Assembly (NCBI RefSeq): GCF_050942425.1
Contig: NZ_CP192063.1
Coordinates: 9,052,001-9,116,000 of the forward strand
DNA from: Actinoallomurus sp050942425
GTDB lineage: Bacteria; Actinomycetota; Actinomycetes; Streptosporangiales; Streptosporangiaceae
Direction of reading: 5' to 3'
DNA: 64,000 nucleotides
The notes under the pieces are model-generated. The model made no database searches, was not told the origin of the DNA, and was given only the letters and a program-made list of their open reading frames with translations. The position numbers and the translations under genes were made by a program. This document shows, one piece after another, positions 1 through 7,502 of the stretch (within the stretch, counting starts at the first letter, position 1; the number at the start of each line of letters is the position of its first letter).

Positions 1-2556
1 GGTGCTGCGCGAGCCGGAGCTCACGTTGTACGACGAGGTCAGGTTGCTCACCGAGACGGTCTGCCCGGCCGCCAGCCAGGAGTTGGGGATGCCGCGGCCG
101 ATGTAGAGCGGCCGGGTGTAGGTGTACGGGCCCGAACCCGACGACGCCAGTCCTTCGGCGACGATCGAGTTCAGCAGGCCCAGCTGCTGGCCCGCGAGCG
201 GCCAGGCGTACGGGCAGGCGCCGAACTCCGGGCCCGCGTGGTTGCCGTTCCACGGGTTCGACGAGCTCGGGCCGCTGCCGTTGGCCTCCCACCAGGCGTT
301 CGGGCCGCCCGTGGTGGTCGCCAGCTGCCAGGCGTAGCTGGTGATCGGCATGTCGCGGTACTTGTCGCCGTAGAGGCCGTCGGACGCGTAGAAGGTGTTG
401 TAGCCGGTGGAGTAGCCGTTGAAGGCGCCGAAGGTCGGATAGGGGTAGCCCTGCGCGGACAGCCGGGCGAAGCCCCACTGGTACATGCGGTCGATCTGGC
501 CGGGGTCGCCGATGACGCCGTTCAGCGCGCCGCCCATCAGCATCGTGTCGAACTGGTTCTGTCCCGCCCAGGCCGGCGACGCCCAGTTGGCGTCGTTGAA
601 GGTGTTGCAGCGGTTGGCGCTGTTGGGCTTGTCGACCTCGCAGGGCAGGTAGTTGAAGCCGTTGGCCGACTCGTTGTTGCCGACCACCCTGTTCAGGGCG
701 TTCAGGAGGTTGGTGTAGGCGGTGTCCGCGTACGTCGCCTCCGAGGTCAGGCCGAGCCTGGTCGCGATGTACTTGTAGGACGCGAGGCCGATCAGCGCCG
801 AGTAGTTGCTGAACAGCCACTTGCCGGTCGAGTCGTTGTCGAAGTTGGTCTGCAGCGTGCCGTCGGAGTCGAGCTGCCCCTGGTAGTAGTTGTGCATCAT
901 CGTGTAGAGGCTGGGGCCCCACTTCGAGGAGCCGCCGGAGTCGTCGTGGAAGTAGCTGTTCACGAACGAGGTGTCGCCCGTCTTCGCCAGGTAGATCGCC
1001 CAGATCTCGGGCGTCTTCCAGACCCCGTCCCAGTACCAGTTCGCGCCCTTCTCGTCCCAGCCCGACGTCTCGGAGATCCGGGCGGTGAGCAGGAGGTTCT
1101 GCGCGTCGTGGAAGTCACCGGTCGACAGCTTGGCGATCAGCTCCCCGGGCACGTCGTGGTTGAGGATATAGGCGTAGTTGTTGGCTGCCGAGAACTGTGC
1201 CTTGCCCACCTGCATGATCAGGTTGTAGGCCGTGGCCGCCTTGTAGGCGTTGGTCATCGCCGTGCCCGGGTTGGCCAGGTTGCCGGTGTTCGGCAGGCTG
1301 ACGTTGGGCAGCGAGAAGGTGTTCAGCTCGCCCAGCCGGCCGTTCCAGTACGAGGACATCTGGCTGTAGGCGGTGTCGTAGTTCGGCGCGCTGGAGGACA
1401 GCGTGCTCGTGCTGGGGAAGGCCGCCCCGCTGCCGAAGTTGTCGACCGCGGCCACGAAGTCGTGGTTGTTGGTCGCGCCCGCCGCGACCGTGTCCAGCGA
1501 CGAACTGGTCAGCCGTACGAGGTTGGGCCCGGACCCGCCGGGTGACACGGTCACCGAGCTCGAGCCCTTGTTGGTCACCGAGACCCGGGTGTAGATCAGC
1601 GAGAAGGCGCTGCCGTTCAGCGTCACCTTGTTCGCGAAGTTCTTGATGGCGATGGTGACCGAACCGCTGGTGAACTGTGTCTTCAGGGCGGGCAGGTAGC
1701 CGTTGTCCATGGTCCACTGGACCGACTGCGCCGGGTGGCTGCCGCCGTAGTTGTAGGCGCTGAAGGAGTACATCCCGCCGCAGTACTGCGAGTTGTAGGT
1801 GCTGTTGACACCGCGCGCGAAGTACGACCCGGACAGGAAGGTCGTCACCGGCCAGTAGTTGCCGTCCCAGCCGAGCGCGCTGGTGTTGTAGTAGCCCTGA
1901 GAGTACGGGTCGTTGGGGGTGGGGAAGTTCGTCCCGTACGACCGGCCGAGGCCGGAGTTCCCGCACACGTTGTAGGCGGGCAGGGACGGGAAGCCCTCGT
2001 AGGTCCCGCTCCCCGGGTCGCCGCCGCCCTGGGTCGTGTAGTCCGGCAACTGCCAGACGCGGGAGGTCGCCGAGCTGCAGGGCAGCTGGACCAGCCCCGT
2101 GTTGGACGCCGAAGAGTCGCCCGAGGGCACGATGCACTTGCCGGAGTGAACGGCCTTGAGATTGAACGTCTTGTCACTCGCCGACACCGGCACCAGCTGG
2201 AACTTCTGACTGTTGTCCCCACTGCAGGCCGACTGCCCCACAGTGGCGTTGTCCGCGGTCGAGGCACCCGACACCCCGGCGCACTTACCCGCCACGGTGT
2301 TGATCGTGTACTGGTCACTGGTCCCCGAGACCGGAGCGAAGGTGAAGCTCTGATTCGTCCCCTGGTTACAGGACCACTGGATGAGCTGGATGTCGTCGGA
2401 CGTACCCCACGGCACGTCCATACAGTTACCGCCGTTCTGATTCACGACGGTCGAGGAGAAGGACACCGCGGCCTCGGCCGAACTCGTCGGGGAGAGTGCG
2501 GTGGCCACGGCGAGGGCTCCGGCTGCGCAGAGCGAGAGCAGGCGGGAACGTCTCAC
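1..2556 (-). CDS. Secreted glycoside hydrolase with ricin-type lectin module (partial, C-terminus outside window)
   Basis: The frame is open from a GTG at 2556 to base 1 with no stop, giving at least 852 residues; the end lies outside the window. GTG is chosen because AAAGGA lies 9 bases upstream and a signal peptide follows directly (RRSR, hydrophobic stretch, cut near AEAA). Residues about 30-165 are a ricin-type/CBM13 beta-trefoil, almost identical to that of the next gene. The rest has aromatic, Asn/Trp-rich segments such as ETSGWDEKGANWYWDG and YWNGRLGEL, typical of (alpha/alpha)6-barrel glycosidases (MGH1-like/GH63-like clan); the exact family is not certain. It lies 58 bp behind the GH43 gene in the same direction, so the two probably share a transcript and act outside the cell on an arabinose-containing polymer. 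The substrate is inferred from the neighbours only. Confidence 0.8.
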   Translation of the reverse strand, partial: MRRSRLLSLCAAGALAVATALSPTSSAEAAVSFSSTVVNQNGGNCMDVPWGTSDDIQLIQWSCNQGTNQSFTFAPVSGTSDQYTINTVAGKCAGVSGASTADNATVGQSACSGDNSQKFQLVPVSASDKTFNLKAVHSGKCIVPSGDSSASNTGLVQLPCSSATSRVWQLPDYTTQGGGDPGSGTYEGFPSLPAYNVCGNSGLGRSYGTNFPTPNDPYSQGYYNTSALGWDGNYWPVTTFLSGSYFARGVNSTYNSQYCGGMYSFSAYNYGGSHPAQSVQWTMDNGYLPALKTQFTSGSVTIAIKNFANKVTLNGSAFSLIYTRVSVTNKGSSSVTVSPGGSGPNLVRLTSSSLDTVAAGATNNHDFVAAVDNFGSGAAFPSTSTLSSSAPNYDTAYSQMSSYWNGRLGELNTFSLPNVSLPNTGNLANPGTAMTNAYKAATAYNLIMQVGKAQFSAANNYAYILNHDVPGELIAKLSTGDFHDAQNLLLTARISETSGWDEKGANWYWDGVWKTPEIWAIYLAKTGDTSFVNSYFHDDSGGSSKWGPSLYTMMHNYYQGQLDSDGTLQTNFDNDSTGKWLFSNYSALIGLASYKYIATRLGLTSEATYADTAYTNLLNALNRVVGNNESANGFNYLPCEVDKPNSANRCNTFNDANWASPAWAGQNQFDTMLMGGALNGVIGDPGQIDRMYQWGFARLSAQGYPYPTFGAFNGYSTGYNTFYASDGLYGDKYRDMPITSYAWQLATTTGGPNAWWEANGSGPSSSNPWNGNHAGPEFGACPYAWPLAGQQLGLLNSIVAEGLASSGSGPYTYTRPLYIGRGIPNSWLAAGQTVSVSNLTSSYNVSSGSRST
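2039..2503. repeat. Lectin-module DNA repeat, copy 1 (copy 2 at 3597-4061)
   Basis: This block aligns with 3597-4061 at a constant offset of 1558 bases without gaps. The stretch 2124-2503 differs at only about half a dozen positions. It encodes the signal-peptide end and the CBM13-like domain of the two neighbouring glycosidases. Identity at silent sites points to recent duplication or gene conversion. Confidence 0.9.
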
Positions 2557-2614
2557 GTGATCACATCCTTTCTGGCGGGACTGGGGCGTTGGCGGATGAT
2601 GCGATCGGAGTACG

Positions 2615-4111
2615 TCAGGAGGCGGGCTCGCCGGAGGGCGCGGGCAGCGTCGTCCCGAGGCGCACCGGCGTACCGAAGTTCGGCGTGCCGTCGGCGTTCC
2701 AGGTGAACTTCTGCGCCCGCGTGGTGCGGTTCATGTCGCAGCCGCCGCCCGCCGAGTCGTTGGCGTGGTAGACCATCCAGCTCTCGGTGCCGTCGGGCGA
2801 CGTGAAGAAGCCGTTGTGGCCCGGGCCGTAGACGCCGTTGGCGTCCGAGCGCTGGAACACCGGTGTCGACGACTTCACCCAGGACGACGAGTTCAGCGGG
2901 TCACCGCCGTCGTAGGTGAGCAGGCCGAGCTTGTAGTCCGGCGTGGAGCAGTGGCTGGCGGAGAAGACGATGAAGGTCTTGCCGCCGTGCTGGAGCACTT
3001 CGGGCGCCTCGTTGACCGCTCCCCCGACCGTCTCCCAGCCGTACGTCGGCGTGGCGAGCAGATGACGGGTTCCGCTCGCCGTCCACGGGTTGCTCAGCGG
3101 CCGGATGAACATCGGCTGGGAGCCGTCGTAGTAGGTCCCGAGCAGGTAGAGGTTGCCGTTCAGCTGAAGGATCGACGGGTCGAGCTCCCACGTGTTGTCC
3201 GCGGTCGGATCGAGCAGGTCGGCCTTGAAGCTGTACGGGCCCATCGGATCGGTGCCGGCGCTCTCCAGCACGTGGATGCGCTGGGTGCCGAGGTAGTCGG
3301 GGACGTTCGCCCCCGCGACGTAGTAGAGGTACCAGCGCGGGCCGTTGGGGCCGTTGAGCAGGTGGAACTCCGGCGCCCACATGTTGCAGCAGCCGTTCGA
3401 CCGGGTCAGGTTGAAGATCACCGTGTCGGGGGCAGAGGCCAGGCCGCGCAGCGTCGTGGCCTTCCGCATGGTGATCGTGGAGTTCCAGGTGGTCGTGGCC
3501 AGGTAGTAGTAGCCGTTGTAGTACGTCATCCACGGGTCCGGCCCGTGCAGGTCGAGCGGGTTGGTGTAGGTCCCGCCCGTGGTGCCGCCCGCGCTGTAGT
3601 TCGGCAGCTGCCAGACGCGGGAGGTCGCCGAACTGCAGGGCAGCTGGACCAGGCCGGTGTTGGAGGCCGAGGCATCACCCGAGGGCACGATGCACTTGCC
3701 GGAGTGAACGGCCTTGAGATTGAACGTCTTGTCACTCGCCGACACCGGCACCAGCTGGAACTTCTGACTGTTGTCCCCACTGCAGGCCGACTGCCCCACG
3801 GTGGCGTTGTCCGCGGTCGAGGCACCCGACACCCCGGCGCACTTACCCGCCACGGTGTTGATCGTGTACTGATCGGAAGTCCCCGAGACCGGAGCGAAGG
3901 TGAAGCTCTGATTCGTCCCCTGGTTACAGGACCACTGGATGAGCTGGATGTCGTCGGACGTACCCCACGGCACGTCCATACAGTTACCGCCGTTCTGATT
4001 CACGACGGTCGAGGAGAAGGACACCGCGGCCTCGGCCGAACTCGTCGGGGAGAGTGCGGTCGTGAGGAGCAGGGCCGCGGACAGTTGGAACAGGACTCGT
4101 GAGCGCCGCAC
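2615..4111 (-). CDS. Secreted GH43-family glycosidase (arabinofuranosidase/xylosidase-like) with ricin-type lectin module
   Basis: A 498-residue exported enzyme. The GTG at 4111 is preferred because GGGGG lies just upstream and a signal peptide (RRSRVLFQL...SSAEAA) begins there; an upstream in-frame ATG at 4255 would precede the predicted promoter. Residues about 30-170 form a CBM13/ricin-type module. From about 184 a five-bladed GH43 domain shows its landmarks: Asp192 in GPDPW (general base), MWAPEFH near 245, Asp311 in ELDPS (pKa modulator) and Glu368 in NEAPE (general acid). These inverting enzymes usually remove alpha-L-arabinofuranosyl or beta-xylosyl units. The gene is first in a likely two-gene unit with the downstream glycosidase. 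It is controlled by the promoter and structured leader at 4112-4238, which is shared with the GH127 gene. Confidence 0.9.
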   Translation of the reverse strand: MRRSRVLFQLSAALLLTTALSPTSSAEAAVSFSSTVVNQNGGNCMDVPWGTSDDIQLIQWSCNQGTNQSFTFAPVSGTSDQYTINTVAGKCAGVSGASTADNATVGQSACSGDNSQKFQLVPVSASDKTFNLKAVHSGKCIVPSGDASASNTGLVQLPCSSATSRVWQLPNYSAGGTTGGTYTNPLDLHGPDPWMTYYNGYYYLATTTWNSTITMRKATTLRGLASAPDTVIFNLTRSNGCCNMWAPEFHLLNGPNGPRWYLYYVAGANVPDYLGTQRIHVLESAGTDPMGPYSFKADLLDPTADNTWELDPSILQLNGNLYLLGTYYDGSQPMFIRPLSNPWTASGTRHLLATPTYGWETVGGAVNEAPEVLQHGGKTFIVFSASHCSTPDYKLGLLTYDGGDPLNSSSWVKSSTPVFQRSDANGVYGPGHNGFFTSPDGTESWMVYHANDSAGGGCDMNRTTRAQKFTWNADGTPNFGTPVRLGTTLPAPSGEPAS

Positions 4112-4209
4112 GGAACCCCCATTACGGGTAGGCGTGGCAGAGGACTCACGACAGTGGAAGCGCCGTCCGTGAAAAGTGCGCCTACCCGGCCACCGGCGGA
4201 GGTGTCCCA
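4112..4209 (-). promoter_or_regulatory. Structured 5' leader of the GH43 gene (paired with that of the GH127 gene)
   Basis: Read on the minus strand, the leader carries GGGTAGGCG (complement of 4179-4187), a loop of about 43 bases, then CGCCTACCC (complement of 4126-4134), giving a 9-bp stem. The second arm ends in ACCC, which can instead pair with the ribosome-binding GGGGGT just before the GTG. The same arrangement with a 10-bp stem precedes the GH127 gene. Alternative pairings that hide or free the ribosome site are an inference. Confidence 0.5.
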
Positions 4210-4238
4210 ATTGTTGATGATCGTCCAAGGGCTGGCAA
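4210..4238 (-). promoter_or_regulatory. Predicted promoter of the GH43 gene
   Basis: On the minus strand TTGCCA (complement of 4233-4238) is followed after exactly 17 bases by AACAAT (complement of 4210-4215). The GH127 gene has TTGTCA, 17 bases and AACAAT at the equivalent place. The 14 bases up to and including the -10 (CGATCATCAACAAT) are identical in both. Confidence 0.6.
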
Positions 4239-4299
4239 GGGTCTTTCACGGACACAGCAAGATCCGTGAACCCATTTCGGTACGGCCCGGAAATCTCGG

Positions 4300-4359
4300 C
4301 GTTGACACGGCTCGTACAGCGTGTTTACGTTACCGAAAACGTTTTAGGTGTTTTCGGTA
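4300..4359 (+). promoter_or_regulatory. Promoter-like sequence with LacI-type palindrome
   Basis: TTGACA at 4300-4305 is followed after 18 bases by TACGTT, a plausible plus-strand promoter. Immediately after it lies AAAACGTTTT (4336-4345), a perfect palindrome of the kind bound by LacI-family sugar regulators. A larger inverted repeat, TACCGAAAAC (4331-4340) and GTTTTCGGTA (4350-4359), overlaps it. No convincing gene starts downstream on the plus strand. The site is about 100 bp upstream of the GH43 promoter on the other strand, so it may be that operon's operator. Confidence 0.45.
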
Positions 4360-4551
4360 TCTCCGGAGGAGGCGGAGAGGAAAACGTGTGCCCGGCTCGT
4401 GAGCGAGTACCCGGCCGCTCGCGGGCCGGGCACCGGCTGGATTCCGTCACAGGTCCACTCCGTGCGGCGGCGGCCGCCCGTCACAGCCCCTCTGGACGGA
4501 GCCGCGTTCGCCGGATCGGCTCGACCAGGTCCCTACGCGGCCCGGTCGAGT
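4360..4551. other. Gene-free stretch between GH43 promoter region and GH127 terminator
   Basis: No reading frame here has a plausible ribosome site with a recognisable product. The region contains only GC-rich sequence and an Arg/Pro-rich shadow frame. Confidence 0.5.
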
Positions 4552-4618
4552 GAGCCGGCCGCCGATCGGCGGGAGATGCGCGCTCGTTGGCGCGCCTTCG
4601 CCGATCGGCGGCCGGCTC
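4552..4618 (-). terminator. Long hairpin terminator after the GH127 gene
   Basis: A perfect 20-bp inverted repeat (arms 4552-4571 and 4599-4618) encloses 27 bases that contain a further GCGCGC hairpin. It lies 30 bp past the GH127 stop. There is no T-run, as is common in actinomycetes. Confidence 0.7.
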
Positions 4619-4647
4619 GTGTTCAGGTCACGCGGGCGGCCGCCCGA

Positions 4648-7179
4648 TCACCGCGCGAGACCGGCGATCTCGGACGCTGAGAGAGCGCGGCTGTAGACGC
4701 GCAGGTCGTCGATCGCACCGTCCAGGTACGGGTCCGAATACTGGGACCGGCCGAGGCGGTTCTGGGCCGTGCCGCCGAGGCCGCCCGGGGTGAGGGACAT
4801 CGCCGTGTTGCGGGCCACTTCGGCGCCGTTGACGTAGAGCACCCCGACGCCACCGCCGAGGGTGACGGCGACGTGCGTCCAGGCGCCGGTCGGCAGCGCC
4901 GCCGGGGCGTTGATCTGCTGCTCGCCGCCCGCACCCGAGGTCGTGATGGCGAACCTCGCGGTGCCGGAGCCGCTCTGCGGAGTGAGGAACATGTTGGTCG
5001 TGGTGTCGCTGCCGAAGTCGAACACCCGGGCCCACGCGCTGCTCGTGTTCAGGCGCACCCAGGCGGCGACGGTGCAGGCGGCCGCGCCGGCCAGGATGCC
5101 GGCGGGCAGCGTGACGTACCCGGAGGAGCCGTCGAGGCCGACCGCGTTCCCGCTGTGTCCCGTCGTCCAGGTCGTGCCGCCGGCCAGCGTGGCGGTCTTG
5201 CCGTTGCCGCTGGAGTCCTGGGCCGACGTCCCGGAGGTCTCGTCGAACTTGTACCAGGCGACCAGTTCCGGCAGCGTCTTGGAGACGGTCCAGTACACCG
5301 TGTAGCGCTGGTGGTGCATCTTGTAGAACGGCAGCAGCGTGACGGTCCCGGTGCTCGCCGTCGCCGTGTACTGCAGCGGTGTGCTCGTCGCCTGCACGCT
5401 GGACGGGGTGAGCGTCGGCAGCGCCGACAGGTCGGTCGAGCCGTAGGCGCCCGCGAGGACGATCGGCCCGATCTTCACGGCCTGGGTGGTGGCGCTGTCG
5501 GGAGCGGCGGGGAAGCTGAGCGCCATCGGGAGCGTCAGGTTCACCACGTCCCCGGACGACCAGGTCCGGTTGATCGTCGCGTACCCGCCCGGACTGGCGG
5601 CGACCGCCGAGCCGTTGACCGTCAGCACCGCGCCCGCGGCCCAGCCGGGGACCCGGATCTTCATGGTGAACGTGCCGGAGCCGGTGACGGTCAGCTTCGT
5701 CGACGCGGCCTCCGGGAAGGTGGTGTCCTGCCGGATCGTGACTCCCTGGGCCGCCCAGTTCAGCGTCGAGGCGACGAAGAGGTTCACGTACAGCGTGCTG
5801 CCGCCGTAGAAGTAGATGCTGTCGGCGAACTTCGTGTGCGTCTCCATCCCGGTGCCGTGATCGCACGTGAAGTCGTCGTAGTCGTTGCTGTAGGTCTTGA
5901 TCCCGCCGGCGCGCAGCGGCGTGTAGTACGTGACGAACCCGTGCGCGGAGTTCGGGTCCTGCTCGCCGAGCATCTGGTTCCAGAGAGTGCGCTCGTAGTA
6001 GTCGATGTAGTCGGTGCGCGACGGGTCGGTGAAGAACAGCTGCCGGGTCAGCTTGAGCATGTTGTAGCTGTTGCAGACCTCGCAGGTGGTGTCGGAGAGC
6101 TGGCCCGCGATGCTGTCCGGCGTCTGGAAGTACTCGCCGTTGGAGTTCCCGCCGATGACGTACGTGTGGTGCCCGACGACGATGTCCCAGAAATTGGTTG
6201 CGATGTCGTGGTATCGCGTCGTGCCCGTCGCGTGGTACTCACGGATCGCCCCGAGCATCTTGGGGATCTGGGTGTTGGCGTGGAAGCCCGCCAGCTGGTC
6301 GCTGTCGGCGGCGAGCGGGTCGAACATCCGCGCGTGGTCGAAGTACTTGGCGGTCGTCAGATGGTCGGGGTCGCCGGTCACCTGGTACAGGTTGGCCAGG
6401 ACCTCGTTCATCCCGCCGAACTCCGTGTCGAGCATGCTCTGCTGCTGGCTGTAACTGAGCCGGCCCATGCGGAACTTGACCCACGCGGCCATGGCCTTCA
6501 GAACGGTCAGCGCCTGCGCGTTGCCCGCGAGCAGGTACTGGTCGAGCAGGCCCGCCATGATCTTGTGCAGCGTGTAGTACGGCGCCCAGACGTTCTGGCG
6601 GGTTTCGACCCGGTCGATGAAGCTCTCCGGGTAGGCGGCCAGGAAGCCGCTGTTGTACCCGGCCGCCGTGGCGCGCGCCTGGCAGGTGGCCAGCGCGCCG
6701 ACGATGTAGTCACCCTTGGTCTTGAACGAGGACGCGCCGGTGTTCGCGTACGACTGGGCGAGGGCGCTGAGCAGATGCCCGGTCGAGTGCCCGCGCAGCT
6801 CCACGTCCGGGGCCTCCCAGCCGCCGCAGGGCTGCGCGCTCGAGGACAGGCCGTAGTTGAGGCGGAAGGTGTGCAGGAGCCGGTCGGCGTCGACGAAGTT
6901 CAGGTACGCCTGCGTACGGGTCATGTTCTGCTGGAACGGACCGCTCAGCAGGGTCACCGCCGAGAGCGGGAACGCGTAGACGGAGACTCCGGCGTCGGTC
7001 CGCGCGGCCAGGGCTGCTCGGGCTGCTTGAGCTGCTTGGGCTGCCCGGGCTGTTCTGGGCAGCCCCACCGCGCCGAGCATCGACCCGCCGACGACGGCGG
7101 CGCCCGCGCTCAGGAGCGTTCTCCGGTTGATCGAGGTCTGGGTCTCGGACGGCGTGCTGGCAGGGCGTGAGCGTCTCAC
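4648..7179 (-). CDS. Tat-exported GH127/GH146-family beta-L-arabinofuranosidase with LamG-like C-terminal domain
   Basis: An 843-residue enzyme that should release beta-L-arabinofuranose from plant glycans or glycoproteins outside the cell. The GTG at 7179 has GGGGG close upstream. A twin-arginine signal (INRRTLL, residues 17-23) is followed by a hydrophobic stretch and an Ala-rich linker to about residue 60. The GH127 (former DUF1680) barrel runs to about 620. It carries the zinc-site elements Glu367 and Cys369 (CEVCNSYNMLK) and Cys439 (FTCDHGTGMETHTK). In characterised members the last motif has two adjacent cysteines, one of them the nucleophile; here Asp440 replaces the second. Residues about 640-840 are a LamG/concanavalin-like carbohydrate-binding domain. 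The gene has its own promoter and leader matching those of the GH43 gene, so the two are likely co-regulated. Confidence 0.9.
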   Translation of the reverse strand: MRRSRPASTPSETQTSINRRTLLSAGAAVVGGSMLGAVGLPRTARAAQAAQAARAALAARTDAGVSVYAFPLSAVTLLSGPFQQNMTRTQAYLNFVDADRLLHTFRLNYGLSSSAQPCGGWEAPDVELRGHSTGHLLSALAQSYANTGASSFKTKGDYIVGALATCQARATAAGYNSGFLAAYPESFIDRVETRQNVWAPYYTLHKIMAGLLDQYLLAGNAQALTVLKAMAAWVKFRMGRLSYSQQQSMLDTEFGGMNEVLANLYQVTGDPDHLTTAKYFDHARMFDPLAADSDQLAGFHANTQIPKMLGAIREYHATGTTRYHDIATNFWDIVVGHHTYVIGGNSNGEYFQTPDSIAGQLSDTTCEVCNSYNMLKLTRQLFFTDPSRTDYIDYYERTLWNQMLGEQDPNSAHGFVTYYTPLRAGGIKTYSNDYDDFTCDHGTGMETHTKFADSIYFYGGSTLYVNLFVASTLNWAAQGVTIRQDTTFPEAASTKLTVTGSGTFTMKIRVPGWAAGAVLTVNGSAVAASPGGYATINRTWSSGDVVNLTLPMALSFPAAPDSATTQAVKIGPIVLAGAYGSTDLSALPTLTPSSVQATSTPLQYTATASTGTVTLLPFYKMHHQRYTVYWTVSKTLPELVAWYKFDETSGTSAQDSSGNGKTATLAGGTTWTTGHSGNAVGLDGSSGYVTLPAGILAGAAACTVAAWVRLNTSSAWARVFDFGSDTTTNMFLTPQSGSGTARFAITTSGAGGEQQINAPAALPTGAWTHVAVTLGGGVGVLYVNGAEVARNTAMSLTPGGLGGTAQNRLGRSQYSDPYLDGAIDDLRVYSRALSASEIAGLAR

Positions 7180-7279
7180 TGAACCCCCAAGGTGGGTAGG
7201 CGTGACAGGTGCTCACGACGGTGGAAAGCGTGGCTCCTGCGAGAAGTACGCCTACCCGGACCACCGGCGCGGTTCCTCG
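7180..7279 (-). promoter_or_regulatory. Structured 5' leader of the GH127 gene
   Basis: On the minus strand GGGTAGGCGT (complement of 7248-7257) and ACGCCTACCC (complement of 7194-7203) form a perfect 10-bp stem around a 44-base loop. The second arm ends 8 bases before the GGGGGT ribosome site and its ACCC can pair with it. The GH43 leader conserves arms, loop length and the possible anti-ribosome-site pairing. Confidence 0.5.
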
Positions 7280-7308
7280 ATTGTTGATGATCGGGATGAC
7301 GCTGACAA
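7280..7308 (-). promoter_or_regulatory. Predicted promoter of the GH127 gene
   Basis: On the minus strand TTGTCA (complement of 7303-7308), 17 bases, then AACAAT (complement of 7280-7285). CGTGAAA lies a few bases upstream of the -35, as it does at the GH43 gene. Confidence 0.6.
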
Positions 7309-7433
7309 GACGGCTTTCACGCCCGTTCGAGAGCAGTCGGATGCCGGCCCGGAGGCCACCGGCCGCCGGAGAAGGCGCAGCCGCTCTCCTCAGCAGGCAC
7401 GAACCACGGCCGGTGACCGGCCGACGCCGCCTT

Positions 7434-7449
7434 GGGTGAATTCTCACCC
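7434..7449. promoter_or_regulatory. Inverted repeat upstream of the GT39 gene
   Basis: GGGTGA-ATTC-TCACCC is a perfect 6-4-6 inverted repeat about 55 bp before the glycosyltransferase start. It could be an operator or a small hairpin; nothing identifies the regulator. Confidence 0.3.
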
Positions 7450-7502
7450 GGCTTTCATCATCGGCTCAGGGACCCCCAACGTCCGCCGCCGACCGTCGAG
7501 TC

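Noticed and set aside
4348..4680. 110-codon frame after the orphan promoter
   Set aside because: No ribosome site, Arg/Pro-rich shadow composition, and it runs through the GH127 terminator hairpin.
4873..7170. 765-codon open frame on the plus strand across the GH127 gene
   Set aside because: It is antisense to a well-supported enzyme, Arg/Gly/Val-rich and without any family motif; it arises from high GC at third positions.
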